Shown: piece by piece, positions 19,512 through 28,278 of the stretch
Position numbering within the stretch: position 1 is the first letter of the stretch
Layout of the letters: every line of letters starts with the position of its first letter
Assembly (NCBI GenBank): GCA_003142255.1
Contig: PLLO01000016.1
Coordinates: 1-64,000, forward strand
DNA: 64,000 nucleotides
DNA from: Bacteroidales bacterium
Lineage (GTDB): Bacteria > Bacteroidota > Bacteroidia > Bacteroidales > VadinHA17
Reading direction: 5' to 3'
Made by a program: the position numbers and the translations under genes
The notes under the pieces: model-generated
What the model saw: the letters and a program-made list of their open reading frames with translations, nothing else
Database searches by the model: none
What the model was told of the DNA's origin: nothing

Positions 19512-19968
19512 AATTCACCTCCTGTCTGTTTAGACGTTTAATTAATTTATCTGCAATTTTCTTAACAAGGTACGAGATATTTTCACCAAAGTCAATTTTT
19601 TCCGGCTGTATTCCGAGTATATAAACCGGCATCAGAAAGAAGTCAGACAATCGTTTCAGTGAAATATTGTGAGTATTGAAAGTGAGATCGCGTATCTGAC
19701 TTATATCAAGCAACTTAAATGTTCCCGGAACTGATTTCAGATCAACACAGTCAATCAGTACGAGTATATCCGGATTAAGACTGTTGATTTTCCCAATATA
19801 ATTCTCAATGCTGGTTTCGACAGTAAGCGAGGTAATAATTTCAGTATTCCTGATATGTCTGCTTATATACACACCAATCCCGTCATCCATTTTCAGCAGA
19901 TTACCAATACCGACAAAAAGTATCTTTTTACCTTTTTTCGATAGCAGATTATCCAGATCTTCAGGCAC
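19474..19968 (-). CDS. [NiFe] hydrogenase maturation protease (HycI/HyaD family)
   Basis: A 164-residue endopeptidase of the M52/A31 family that trims the C-terminal tail of the hydrogenase large subunit once nickel is inserted. The family motif GIGNLLKMDDGIGVYI is near residue 20, with acidic residues expected to sense nickel (the Asp of MDDG; DCVD near 74), and THNISL supplies the conserved His. The large subunit in this operon carries a removable 38-residue tail after DPCYCCTER, so enzyme and substrate are encoded together. It overlaps the upstream ferredoxin-like gene by 8 nt. Confidence 0.92.
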   Translation of the reverse strand: MPEDLDNLLSKKGKKILFVGIGNLLKMDDGIGVYISRHIRNTEIITSLTVETSIENYIGKINSLNPDILVLIDCVDLKSVPGTFKLLDISQIRDLTFNTHNISLKRLSDFFLMPVYILGIQPEKIDFGENISYLVKKIADKLIKRLNRQEVNYGRGISMQSMQG

Positions 19969-20581
19969 CTTTAAATAAGTATTTTACAAGAACCTGCCTC
20001 ATGCAGTTCGGACAAATAATATTGAACATGTCCTTTCGCTTCAGCCCGTCCCTGACTTCAATTTTTATATCCTGACCCTCTTCAAGCCTCAGCTTCTGGT
20101 TAAGGAGGTTCAGGTTGAGAATTGAAGAGAAAGCTTTTGGACCGAGTTTCCTGTGCATATAATGCAGATGTTCCTTAGTTGTTATTACGGTGCCGCAGCT
20201 TTCGCATATGAGCAATTCTTTCTCCTGGTATTCAACATTTTTTTCTCTGTCAAATACTGCCAGATCGAAAATCTTGTCAGAAAGCTTAACTCCTTTCTGA
20301 GTAATGCAATGATCCTGGCACTGGCCACAAAATATACACTTCCCGTAATCCCTTTTTATAATCCTGATCCTTCTTACCTTATCATCAGTAAAAGTTATTG
20401 CCTGCGGTGGGCAGACATTGGCACATGTCTCACATCCTACACAATTCTCATTGTCCACGACAGGCTTACCCCTGAAGTTCTCGAAAGGAACATGAGGTTC
20501 TTTCGGGAATTTAGAGGTATATGCCGGCGTAACAAGCGAAACAATGGCCTCTTTTAATTCTCTTATCTTGGGATACTTCAT
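19961..20581 (-). CDS. NuoI/HycF-like 2x[4Fe-4S] protein with C-terminal zinc-ribbon-like motif
   Basis: A 206-residue iron-sulfur protein. Two cluster motifs, CVGCETCANVCPP (about 47-59) and CIFCGQCQDHC (about 82-92), are typical of NuoI/HycF subunits that pass electrons toward a membrane hydrogenase. The C-terminal half adds two further CxxC pairs (LICESCG near 125 and CPNCMR near 195), resembling a zinc ribbon as in HycF-like proteins. It overlaps mrpG by 4 nt and the maturation protease by 8 nt. The operon therefore has two separate ferredoxin-like subunits, this one and the gene at 29686. Confidence 0.88.
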   Translation of the reverse strand: MKYPKIRELKEAIVSLVTPAYTSKFPKEPHVPFENFRGKPVVDNENCVGCETCANVCPPQAITFTDDKVRRIRIIKRDYGKCIFCGQCQDHCITQKGVKLSDKIFDLAVFDREKNVEYQEKELLICESCGTVITTKEHLHYMHRKLGPKAFSSILNLNLLNQKLRLEEGQDIKIEVRDGLKRKDMFNIICPNCMRQVLVKYLFKGA

Positions 20582-20904
20582 TTTACTGCATCTTTGTAAT
20601 CATCTTTCACACTTTTATCACCAAGTTTTATCCCGAAATGGTAAGTTCCCCTTATGAGAGCATGTGCGGCTACGGTGGAAGTGAAAAACAATATCGGGAT
20701 CGCAACCAGGGCTTTTGTGCCGGCGTCACTTATCCCAAAATGAAATAACACTCCAAGAAGGATGCTGCAACAACCCAGGGTGACAGCTTTTGTCGCTGCC
20801 TGAAGCCTGTTATAGGTATCTGGCAGCCTTACGATCCCAATGCACCCCAACAGGTTAAAAAGTACTCCGATTGTTATGAATATCAGACTTATCATATTAC
20901 TCAT
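20578..20904 (-). CDS. Mrp/Mnh antiporter subunit G-like (MbhC type)
   Basis: A 108-residue membrane protein with three predicted membrane segments and the PhaG_MnhG_YufB family pattern: GCIGIVRLPDTYNRLQAATKAVTLG near residues 20-45. In Mrp antiporters and Mbh hydrogenases this small subunit belongs to the Na+/H+ translocating part. Overlaps of 8 nt with mrpF and 4 nt with the ferredoxin-like gene indicate tight translational coupling in the operon. Confidence 0.93.
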   Translation of the reverse strand: MSNMISLIFITIGVLFNLLGCIGIVRLPDTYNRLQAATKAVTLGCCSILLGVLFHFGISDAGTKALVAIPILFFTSTVAAHALIRGTYHFGIKLGDKSVKDDYKDAVK

Positions 20905-21163
20905 TAAGTTTTTTGCCGGTAAGGTATTTTGCCAGGGTTAAAGTCCCAAGAAAGCTAAGGATGATCCATGCAATGCCGATATCGAGAATAAATGATCTCT
21001 CTGTCTGAATAGATATTATTGCACAGATGCCGACCACCAGTATCCCGAAAATATCAACTCCGACCATTCTGTCAGGAATTGTCGGACCCCGGATGATCCT
21101 GTATAAACAAATGCCGCTCAGGGCGATCTGTACATAAAGCAATATATTAAGGTAGCCGCTCAT
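20897..21163 (-). CDS. Mrp/Mnh antiporter subunit F-like (MbhB type)
   Basis: An 88-residue membrane protein with three hydrophobic segments and the MrpF signature YRIIRGPTIPDRMVGVDIFG near residues 20-40. It is part of the ion-translocating module of the membrane-bound hydrogenase. It overlaps both neighbours (ATGA-type with mrpE, 8 nt with mrpG). Confidence 0.93.
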   Translation of the reverse strand: MSGYLNILLYVQIALSGICLYRIIRGPTIPDRMVGVDIFGILVVGICAIISIQTERSFILDIGIAWIILSFLGTLTLAKYLTGKKLNE

Positions 21164-21645
21164 TCTATAATTCTTTTAATGTATTTTTCAAATGCCCCGA
21201 TTATAATAGGAGTATAAACTTCAGGATCCTCTGACCTTATATATATCCAGTGGATATAGAGGTAATCATCAATAATATCAACGGAAATTGTTCCTGGAGT
21301 CATTGTTATTGAATTTGCAAGCAGCATTTTTGCCATATCTGACTTTAGGGTGGTTTTTACTTTAACTATACCCGGCCGGATCGGCATGGCAGGATGCAAT
21401 ACCCTGTAGGCTACATCAAGGTTTGCTTTTAAACATTCCCAGATGAATATGAAGAGATAAACAATAAACCAGAAATAACGCCGGGGCTGCAGCAATTTGT
21501 AAACGTTCGTTATGAAGAATTTTCCAAAAAACAGTGCAGTGATAATAGAAGCAACGACTCCGACGATCAGATTTGAAACCGAAAAATCAAATGTCAGCAG
21601 CAACCAGAAGATAAACGATAATATGAAAAGTGTAATGTATTTCAT
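21160..21645 (-). CDS. Mrp/Mnh antiporter subunit E-like (MbhA type)
   Basis: A 161-residue MnhE-family protein. It has two N-terminal membrane segments, then a soluble domain with the family stretches KANLDVAYRVLHP and ANSITMTPGTISVDI near residues 75-125. This small subunit completes the Mrp-like ion antiporter of Mbh complexes. It starts 1 nt after the mrpD stop. Confidence 0.93.
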   Translation of the reverse strand: MKYITLFILSFIFWLLLTFDFSVSNLIVGVVASIITALFFGKFFITNVYKLLQPRRYFWFIVYLFIFIWECLKANLDVAYRVLHPAMPIRPGIVKVKTTLKSDMAKMLLANSITMTPGTISVDIIDDYLYIHWIYIRSEDPEVYTPIIIGAFEKYIKRIIE

Positions 21646-21646
21646 T

Positions 21647-23188
21647 TCATTGGCCTAGTATAAATGTCGAGTATTTCAAAGGATCTGTTAGAATATTAAC
21701 AGCAGGAGCCAGAATAACCTCCCTTACAGAAGGGATAACAAGCAGGCTGAGAAGTAGACAGAGTATGCTTAAAACAATCATGCTGAACACCATGGGAAAT
21801 GGTACCTCTTTAACTTCAGATCCCATAGGATTTTTAGGCTTGTCATAGAATGCATACCGCTGGAATTTCAGGAATGATGCAAGTGTAATAATGCTTACAA
21901 TAACGGCAAGTGCTGCAAGCAGGTAGAACCTTGCAAGTATAGCTGCAATTATTATTATCAGCTTGCTGAAGAATCCGTTGAAAGGGGGTACACCGGAGAT
22001 TGACATAGAGGCGATAAATGAGGTTGCGGATGTTACCGGCATAACTTTTGCCAGACCACCCATCTCTTTAAGGTTGCGAGTGCCCAAAGTGTATTCTATT
22101 GCACCGGCATTGAGGAACAACAGTCCTTTAAAAGCTGCATGGTTGATAAGGTGGTATATGCCGCCGGTAATTGCCAGGGAGGCAACCTCCGGTTTCAAAC
22201 CACGTGAAACGAGTATCATACCGATTCCAACTGACATTACAACATAACCCATCTGGCTGATGCTGTGATAGGCCAGGAGCCGCTTAATATCCCATTGTCC
22301 TATTGCCAGGAAAACTCCGATCACCATTGAAATGGTTCCGAGGGTTGTTATCAGTATGGCCATTCCTTCACTTATCTCGAACATATTAAAGAACAACCTG
22401 ATGATCACATAAATCCCAACAGCTTTAATGAACACGCCGGAAAGCATTGCTGATATCGGCGATGGCGCTGATGAGTGGGCATCCGGCAGCCAGGCATGGA
22501 ATGGAATAATTGCTGCCTTGAGACCAAATCCGCTCAGGATAAGCAACTGTACAAAAAGATAATATTTTTTGTCATAACCATTGCTGAATGCTGCCCTGAT
22601 ATCAGCAATATTGAGGGTTTTCGTCTTCCAGTAAATAAATCCAATTCCGAAAAGTATCAGGAATGAAGCCAGTCCTCCCAGAACCTGGTATTTAAAGGAT
22701 GCTTCCAGTTCATTTTTTTCAACACCAAAAGCCACAAGTGCATAGGAGGAAATGACTGATATCTCAAGAAATACGAAAATATTGAAAAGGTCTCCGCTGA
22801 TCACAACTCCGTTCATTCCTCCTATAAGCAGGCAGAAAAGTGCATAGAAATAGTTTTCTGCAGTGTATCTTTTAATATATGAAATTGAATAGAAGACAAC
22901 CAGGAATCCGATAAGATTTATGATACAGACAATTAATGAATTAAAACCGTCCATCACTATATAAATTCCGATAGGGATCTTATTTATTGGCTGCCATCCT
23001 CCGACTTTATATAAAGAGAGTCCTCCGTTTAAACTTATCATTGAATAGAAACTCAGGACAACAAGAAAAAGAAGGACACATGATGCGAAATACTTATTAA
23101 AATCCTTGAAAAACCTTCCAAAGATCATTATAAGGAATGTCGCGCTTAGCGGTACAATAACGAATAATGGTAACAGCTGATTCATCAT
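21647..23188 (-). CDS. Mrp/Mnh antiporter subunit D-like, proton-translocating (MbhH type)
   Basis: A 513-residue polytopic membrane protein of the proton-antiporter family (NuoL/M/N, MrpD). It has some 14 hydrophobic segments, the discontinuous-helix region around PFHAWLPDAHSSAPSPISAM near 230, and LLAYHSISQMGYV with its conserved Lys/His residues near 310. In Mbh complexes this subunit sits beside the hydrogenase module and couples H2 formation to ion transport. It follows mrpC with no gap. The start is the first of two ATGs (MMNQLL). Confidence 0.95.
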   Translation of the reverse strand: MMNQLLPLFVIVPLSATFLIMIFGRFFKDFNKYFASCVLLFLVVLSFYSMISLNGGLSLYKVGGWQPINKIPIGIYIVMDGFNSLIVCIINLIGFLVVFYSISYIKRYTAENYFYALFCLLIGGMNGVVISGDLFNIFVFLEISVISSYALVAFGVEKNELEASFKYQVLGGLASFLILFGIGFIYWKTKTLNIADIRAAFSNGYDKKYYLFVQLLILSGFGLKAAIIPFHAWLPDAHSSAPSPISAMLSGVFIKAVGIYVIIRLFFNMFEISEGMAILITTLGTISMVIGVFLAIGQWDIKRLLAYHSISQMGYVVMSVGIGMILVSRGLKPEVASLAITGGIYHLINHAAFKGLLFLNAGAIEYTLGTRNLKEMGGLAKVMPVTSATSFIASMSISGVPPFNGFFSKLIIIIAAILARFYLLAALAVIVSIITLASFLKFQRYAFYDKPKNPMGSEVKEVPFPMVFSMIVLSILCLLLSLLVIPSVREVILAPAVNILTDPLKYSTFILGQ

Positions 23189-23527
23189 CTACCCTCTTAA
23201 TTCATTAATTTCTCTTATATCGAATGTTTTATACTTCCTGTAAAGCCTGATGATCACGGCCATAAGCAAAGCTGTTGTAGCAAGTCCGATAACAATTGCC
23301 GTCAGCACCAGGGTCTGGGGTAATGGATCAACATAAATTTTGTCCGGATCAGCCGGGTTGACAATAGGAGCGACCCCATTGTCAATATACCCGATAAGAG
23401 CAAAGAACAGAAATGTACTGATCTCCATTATTGAAAGCGAAATAGCTATCTTAACCAGGTTTCTTCTGGTAATAACCCCGTATAATCCCACGAAAAAAAG
23501 ACCAAAACACATATAATATGCAATCAT
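23189..23527 (-). CDS. Mrp/Mnh antiporter subunit C-like, NuoK family (MbhG type)
   Basis: A 112-residue NuoK/MnhC family protein with three membrane segments and the pattern GLYGVITRRNLVKIAISLSI near residue 15. There is a hydrophilic insert around 50-65 before LVLTAIVIGLATTALLMAV. It is part of the ion-translocating half of the complex. Its ATG overlaps the mrpB stop (ATGA). Confidence 0.93.
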   Translation of the reverse strand: MIAYYMCFGLFFVGLYGVITRRNLVKIAISLSIMEISTFLFFALIGYIDNGVAPIVNPADPDKIYVDPLPQTLVLTAIVIGLATTALLMAVIIRLYRKYKTFDIREINELRG

Positions 23528-23961
23528 TTCGGTGACTCCTCCTTAAAAATTATTAATGAAAGAAATATTATAAAGACGGATGCAGCAACTTCGATGCCAA
23601 CAAAGATATTGTAAAGTGGTAATACTCCCGCACTTACCAGATCTCCCACATTCCCTTTTGGCAGGAAATTGTTAAAGAAGACTTTCGTTCCAAAAAGAAA
23701 TCCTGCAGTTGCAATCAAAATTACACAGATTGTAGCAGCGCTTTCAACAATTGTAGTTCCCATCTCTTCTTTGACAAGGCTAAAAAAATCAGTTCCATGC
23801 GATAGTATGACAAGTATCAGGGAACCGGCCATGATTACGCCTCCGGCAAATCCGCCGCCTGGCGTGAGATGACCATGAACAATGACATATATGCCGTACA
23901 TGAATATCATCCCGGCAATCAGCTGTGCTGTCTTCTTTACTATGATTGTCATCCCTTTCAT
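23524..23961 (-). CDS. Mrp/Mnh antiporter subunit B-like (MbhF type)
   Basis: A 145-residue MnhB-domain membrane protein with the family hallmark HLTPGGGFAGGVIMAGSLIL near residues 30-50 and four hydrophobic segments. A second in-frame ATG at 23952 is an equally possible start. It is separated from the upstream MbhD/E-like gene by 133 bp that hold a palindromic element (24007-24085), one of three places where such gaps interrupt the otherwise overlapping operon. Confidence 0.93.
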   Translation of the reverse strand: MKGMTIIVKKTAQLIAGMIFMYGIYVIVHGHLTPGGGFAGGVIMAGSLILVILSHGTDFFSLVKEEMGTTIVESAATICVILIATAGFLFGTKVFFNNFLPKGNVGDLVSAGVLPLYNIFVGIEVAASVFIIFLSLIIFKEESPK

Positions 23962-24006
23962 AAGTATCTTATGTCTTTAGTCTTCTGCCTTCTTCTTTTC
24001 GTATCT

Positions 24007-24085
24007 ACCCCCTTTCTTTTTCCCCCAAGGGGGAAATGTATTTTGGTTTTCTCCTTCCCCCCTGGGGGAAGGTCGGGAAGGGGGT
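24007..24085. repeat. Double C-tract palindrome element, copy A
   Basis: This 79-bp element starts ACCCCCTTTC and ends GGAAGGGGGT, so its ends are inverted repeats. Inside are two hairpins: TTTCCCCCAAGGGGGAAA-like (about 24019-24036) and CTTCCCCCCTGGGGGAAG-like (about 24053-24071). Copies B (30215-30306) and C (54585-54660, inverted) share the plan. It lies inside the hydrogenase operon between mrpB and the MbhD/E-like gene. Confidence 0.8.
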
Positions 24086-24094
24086 AATTAAATT

Positions 24095-24622
24095 CTATTT
24101 CTTACCTTTTAATCTTAGTATTGTCAGTACTCCCAGCACTGCGGTTACAAGAACCACTGCCTCACCCATGGTATCATATCCTCTGAAATCAAATACGACA
24201 CCGGTAACAAGATTGGCGCTGCCTGTCTTTTGGGCTGCACCATGGATATACGCATTAGCCATACGGAGGGAACTTTTCCCGAGAACATCAAGATTGCTGG
24301 ATGCAATAATGAAAAAATAGAACAGTACAACAATAATAATCAATCCAGTAGCTGCAGCAATTTTCCCAAATGTGTCAAGCCTCGAAAAAGATTCTTCCCG
24401 TGAGCTGTCCAGAACAACGGCAACCATCATGATCAGTGTGATTGTATCAACCACTATCTGAACAATTGCAAGGTCAGGAGCTTTAAGAAGAAGAAAGCAG
24501 ATCACCAGTCCATAACCTACAATACCGCAGGCAATGACTGCTGACAGCAGATCTTTTGCATGAATGGCAAATAATGCGCCTAAAATCATTAATCCTGTTA
24601 TTATGGATATAGCCACTTCCAT
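24095..24622 (-). CDS. MrpA C-terminal-like membrane subunit (fused MbhD/MbhE type)
   Basis: A 175-residue membrane protein. The first 95 residues match the DUF4040/MbhD segment (KDLLSAVIACGIVGYGLVIC, then APDLAIVQIVVDTITLIMM, which carries the conserved acidic residue). The rest corresponds to an MbhE-like segment (NLVTGVVFDFRGYDTMGEAVVLVTA, written here in its two recognisable halves, GVVFDFRGYDT and GEAVVLVTA). In full Mrp systems these are the C-terminal helices of MrpA; in Mbh complexes they are separate subunits. It follows the NuoL-like gene by 14 nt and carries the lateral ion path of the complex. Confidence 0.9.
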   Translation of the reverse strand: MEVAISIITGLMILGALFAIHAKDLLSAVIACGIVGYGLVICFLLLKAPDLAIVQIVVDTITLIMMVAVVLDSSREESFSRLDTFGKIAAATGLIIIVVLFYFFIIASSNLDVLGKSSLRMANAYIHGAAQKTGSANLVTGVVFDFRGYDTMGEAVVLVTAVLGVLTILRLKGKK

Positions 24623-24636
24623 TCCGCTTGAGTTAT

Positions 24637-26496
24637 TTATATCATAATTAGCAACATAATTATCAATCCGGCGACTACCCAGAGAACATAACCTGGAAGC
24701 ATACCGGAATGAGCTTCACTCAACTGATGACTCAGCCACAGGACAAATCTCTTTGATAAGTCATAAATATCAAACCATTTCTCTTCGGCTTTTTTATAGA
24801 AACCGGAGAAAAACCTGAATTCACCTATCGTTTTATAAAATTCTGTTGTTGAATAGCTTGTCTGATCCTGAATCCTTTCCCCGCCAATGAAACTATCCTC
24901 AGTTCTGAATTTTTTCAGATTGAATGCCAGGTAAAGAATAATCCCCAGAATAATTGAAATCAGAACAAGCAATGAAACAAATGATGAATTCCAGAAACCC
25001 AGAAACCGGAATGATCCTGAAACCGGCATGAAAAGCTTTGGCACGACAAGGTTAGTGGCAAATACACCAAAGACGACGCAGAATAATGAAAGGACAGCAA
25101 GAGGCAACCACATCAGGACAGGCACCTCTTTTATATTTTCAAATTCCGGTCTCCTGCGGCTTAAGAATATTCCGCCAATAAGCTTGATAAAACTTGCCAT
25201 TGTAAGTGCAGATCCCAGTACTGCCATTCCAAGCCATAAAACCCACAGTTTGCTGGCAATACCTGAACCGCTGCCAAAATCAATTATACCCTGGTAGATC
25301 ATCCATTTTGACGCGAAGCCGTTAAATGGAGGGATACCCGAAATTGACATCGCAAATATCAACGTCGCGACGAAAGTCACAGGCATCACTTTTGACAGGC
25401 CTCCCAGGTCGTCAATATTCTCTTTCCCGGTCCTGTATTCAATACATCCTGAAGAAAGAAAAAGGCCGCTCTTGTAAATTGCATTATTAACCATGTGGAA
25501 AAGTCCTGCCGCTACACCGATTGTCGATCCAAGCCCGAATCCAAGTATCATGTATCCGACCTGCGAAACTGCATGATATCCGAGCAAGCGCTTGTAATTG
25601 TGCTGGACAAGCGCCATCATTACTGCCGTTATTATTGAAATAACACCTATCGATAAAAGCAAAATTGTCAGCCATCCGTTCAGGATGAACATTTTGTTCG
25701 TTATCCTTGCAAGAAAATATATCCCGAGAAGCTTGTCCAGGGATGCAGGCATATAAGCAGAGGATGATGCTGGAGCGCTTTTTGCATAATCCGGTACCCA
25801 CGTATGGAATGGGAAAGCGCCAGCTTTAGTAAAACTACCAGTGAGGAGAGCAAGAAATGCAACTACAGAAAGGGCATTTGTGGTTGGAACCGAGATGCTC
25901 CCGATGCTCAGTGTACCCGTAATCTTCCATATAATGCCTATACCAATAATCATGATACTGTCCGATGCACCGATAAGTATCAGAGTTTTCTTAGCTGTGG
26001 CTGAGCTCTCTTCATCATGACCACTGATGAGTTTATATAACGTTATTCCAAGTATGCCCCAGAAGAAAAAAAACAAAAGCAGGTTGTCAGATAATACCGC
26101 ACCATAAGAGCACCCCAGAGTAATAAGAAAATAAGAATAATAATTTTTAACGGTCCCTTCTTTGATGTAAATAATGGAGTAAAGCAGGATTAAGACTGTG
26201 AAGAGGCTGATAAACAGTATAATAAGCTTGCTAAGGTTATCACTGTTAAATACAAGATACCTGGCGGCATCTATTATAGATTTTAATCCAAAAAGGATAA
26301 ATCCTGATACTGCGGCAGACTCATCGGGATGCATCACCTGATTACCGGAACTGTATATAACAACAGTCAGGTATCCTGTTATGATGCTTATCAGCACTGC
26401 AGCCAGACCCTTGATGGTCCTGAGTTTTTCCGGGATGAGAAAAAGCAATAAACCGGCAAGAACAGGCAAAATTATTATGCTGATTATCTCTTTCAT
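24637..26496 (-). CDS. NuoL/MrpA-like proton-translocating membrane subunit of the hydrogenase
   Basis: A 619-residue polytopic protein of the proton-antiporter family. Landmarks are FFFWGILGITLYKLI near 145, FPFHTWVPDYAKSAPASSSA near 225, LLGYHAVSQVGYM near 305 and SISGIPPFNGFASKWMIY near 385. The C-terminal 120 residues form a hydrophilic loop and last helix as in NuoL-type subunits. Its ATG overlaps the stop of the hydrogenase large subunit (ATGA). The operon therefore has two large antiporter-like subunits, this one and the MrpD-like gene, so it could have two ion-translocation paths. Confidence 0.93.
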   Translation of the reverse strand: MKEIISIIILPVLAGLLLFLIPEKLRTIKGLAAVLISIITGYLTVVIYSSGNQVMHPDESAAVSGFILFGLKSIIDAARYLVFNSDNLSKLIILFISLFTVLILLYSIIYIKEGTVKNYYSYFLITLGCSYGAVLSDNLLLFFFFWGILGITLYKLISGHDEESSATAKKTLILIGASDSIMIIGIGIIWKITGTLSIGSISVPTTNALSVVAFLALLTGSFTKAGAFPFHTWVPDYAKSAPASSSAYMPASLDKLLGIYFLARITNKMFILNGWLTILLLSIGVISIITAVMMALVQHNYKRLLGYHAVSQVGYMILGFGLGSTIGVAAGLFHMVNNAIYKSGLFLSSGCIEYRTGKENIDDLGGLSKVMPVTFVATLIFAMSISGIPPFNGFASKWMIYQGIIDFGSGSGIASKLWVLWLGMAVLGSALTMASFIKLIGGIFLSRRRPEFENIKEVPVLMWLPLAVLSLFCVVFGVFATNLVVPKLFMPVSGSFRFLGFWNSSFVSLLVLISIILGIILYLAFNLKKFRTEDSFIGGERIQDQTSYSTTEFYKTIGEFRFFSGFYKKAEEKWFDIYDLSKRFVLWLSHQLSEAHSGMLPGYVLWVVAGLIIMLLIMI

Positions 26497-27698
26497 TTCT
26501 GAAGTTTGATAGTTTTCTTTAATTCATTGGTCACCCTGACTGATTCATTTATCAGTTCATTTGCATTCATTATCTTTTCTCCTGAATTCATATCGTAGAC
26601 AACTGCCATTCGCTCGGTGCAGCAATAGCATGGATCGACTGCAGCAAGTGATATAGTAGCATCAGCAATTGTCTGACCTATACATGACTTCCTGAATGTC
26701 GCAATATTGACATAGCTGGGAGCTCTTATTTTATGTCTGACAGGTGAGTTTGATCCGTCAGACTGCACAAAATGGAATACCTCTCCGCGAGGCGCTTCGG
26801 CACGTCCGTTCCCGATTCCTTCGGGTATCTCTTTTACTTTTACTGAAATATCTCCTTCTTTCTCTTTCTTAAGCCCATCAAGACACTGTTCTATCATTGA
26901 GATCGATTCGTACATCTCGAGCAGCCTGACCTGTGCCTTGGCGAAAACATCGCCTTCATGTGCCGTGATTACTTTCCAGTTTATAAGAGGGTATGCGGCA
27001 TAGGGATCATCTTTCCGCACATCAATTGCCAGTCCTGATGCCCTGGCTGTCGGTCCGACTGCCCCATAATCAATAATATCCTGTTTTGTAAGGATACCGA
27101 CCCCTTTGGTTCGTGCGTGAATTACGGGATCATCCATCACGGCTCCTGTCAGTAAATCGATCTTTTTTCTCGCATCACAGAGAATTTTACGGATGAGAGG
27201 GATTTTTGCCTCTTCGATGTCACGTCTCACACCGCCGACTTTAAACATCGCATAGCTGTTCCTGTTGCCGGAAATCATTTCAAAGAGATCAAGCACGGGT
27301 TCGCGGTATTTCCATGCCCACATGAACACCGTATTATATCCGAGGAAATGTCCGGCAAGACCCACCCAAAGGAGGTGGCTGTGAATTCTTTCCAACTCGG
27401 CAATTATTGTCCTGATGTATTTAGTTCTGTCAGTAATTTCAATATCAGCAATTTCTTCAACGGCATTTGCAAATGCAAAAGGATGAGAGGTTGAGCATAT
27501 TCCACATATACGTTCCACAAGAAAGAAAACCTGTTCATAAGTTTTTGATTCACTGAGCTTTTCTATACCCCTGTGATTATAACCTGTTTCCCACTTAATA
27601 TCTTTTACAATCTCTCCATCGCAATAGAGCTTGAACAATTCAGGCTCTTCCTGCAGTGGGTGGTATGGACCGATCGGTATGAGTGTTTTTTTGCTCAT
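26493..27698 (-). CDS. Group 4 [NiFe] hydrogenase large (catalytic) subunit, MbhL/EchE-like
   Basis: A 401-residue catalytic subunit related to NuoD/HycE that reduces protons or oxidises H2 at a NiFe(CN)2CO centre. All four nickel-ligand cysteines are present: Cys65 and Cys68 in RICGICS, and Cys357 and Cys360 in DPCYCCTER. This separates it from NuoD of complex I, which lacks them. A further cysteine (Cys359) inside the second pair is unusual. The 38 residues after Arg363 form the tail removed by the maturation protease, as in HycE. The gene sits between the 30-kDa-like subunit (17 nt) and the NuoL-like subunit (4-nt overlap). Confidence 0.96.
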   Translation of the reverse strand: MSKKTLIPIGPYHPLQEEPELFKLYCDGEIVKDIKWETGYNHRGIEKLSESKTYEQVFFLVERICGICSTSHPFAFANAVEEIADIEITDRTKYIRTIIAELERIHSHLLWVGLAGHFLGYNTVFMWAWKYREPVLDLFEMISGNRNSYAMFKVGGVRRDIEEAKIPLIRKILCDARKKIDLLTGAVMDDPVIHARTKGVGILTKQDIIDYGAVGPTARASGLAIDVRKDDPYAAYPLINWKVITAHEGDVFAKAQVRLLEMYESISMIEQCLDGLKKEKEGDISVKVKEIPEGIGNGRAEAPRGEVFHFVQSDGSNSPVRHKIRAPSYVNIATFRKSCIGQTIADATISLAAVDPCYCCTERMAVVYDMNSGEKIMNANELINESVRVTNELKKTIKLQK

Positions 27699-27715
27699 TA
27701 TAAATTTATCTCCGG

Positions 27716-28153
27716 TTATTTAAACTCTTTTCTCATCGGATAAACACCTTCAGCCCAGTTGCCTTCTGAAATTAATTTTTCCTGGTTGGGATGGTTTATG
27801 AAATTAATGCCAAAAAGCTCATGCATTTCCCTTTCAATCCAGTTGGAAGCATTGAACATGTTCGACAGGGATTCAATCTGAGGGTTCTCTTTATCCAGCA
27901 CCACGTGGATATTAAGTATAAGACCAAAAGAGTCCTTGCTGAAATGATAATGGATCTCAAATCCTTTTCTTGAATGAATTGCGGTGGCTATAATAAACCG
28001 GAATCCTGCAGATTTGTACAGGTAATCAGCTATATCAATGATTGCATCCGGATTAACAGTGATTATTATCCGTTTTTCATTCTTTTTAATTACATCAAGA
28101 ATGTAAGATTTGAATCTTAATTTGAATAATCCTATTATCGCTTCACTATCCAT
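27716..28153 (-). CDS. NuoC/MbhK-like hydrogenase subunit
   Basis: A 145-residue member of the 30-kDa complex I subunit family, with the characteristic NWIEREMHELFGINFINHP near residue 105 and YPMRKEF at the end. It has a structural role beside the large subunit. An in-frame start at 28198 would add 15 basic residues from low-quality repeat sequence, so the ATG at 28153 is chosen. A 162-bp gap with a hairpin and a heptamer repeat separates it from the small subunit upstream. Confidence 0.92.
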   Translation of the reverse strand: MDSEAIIGLFKLRFKSYILDVIKKNEKRIIITVNPDAIIDIADYLYKSAGFRFIIATAIHSRKGFEIHYHFSKDSFGLILNIHVVLDKENPQIESLSNMFNASNWIEREMHELFGINFINHPNQEKLISEGNWAEGVYPMRKEFK

Positions 28154-28216
28154 TTTCAATTTTTTTAATCTTTCACCTTTTCCGCTTCGCCCTTCCAAAA
28201 ATCTGGCTCCTTTGCT

Positions 28217-28239
28217 AAATTTGCCTGCCAGGCAAATTT
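28217..28239. repeat. Near-perfect palindrome in the hydrogenase operon
   Basis: Arms AAATTTGCCTG and CAGGCAAATTT (11 bp each) meet around a single C. It lies in the 162-bp gap between the small subunit and the NuoC-like subunit, where the rest of the operon has almost no gaps. It could form an RNA processing or attenuation hairpin; it has no U-tract strong enough to be a clear terminator. Confidence 0.6.
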
Positions 28240-28278
28240 TTAACGCTCGGCCCTGTCGTTTCGCTCCTCAATCTCCTT

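Noticed and set aside
21963-22247. Long plus-strand ORFs opposite the Mrp genes
   Set aside because: They are antisense shadows of the strongly conserved membrane-subunit genes.
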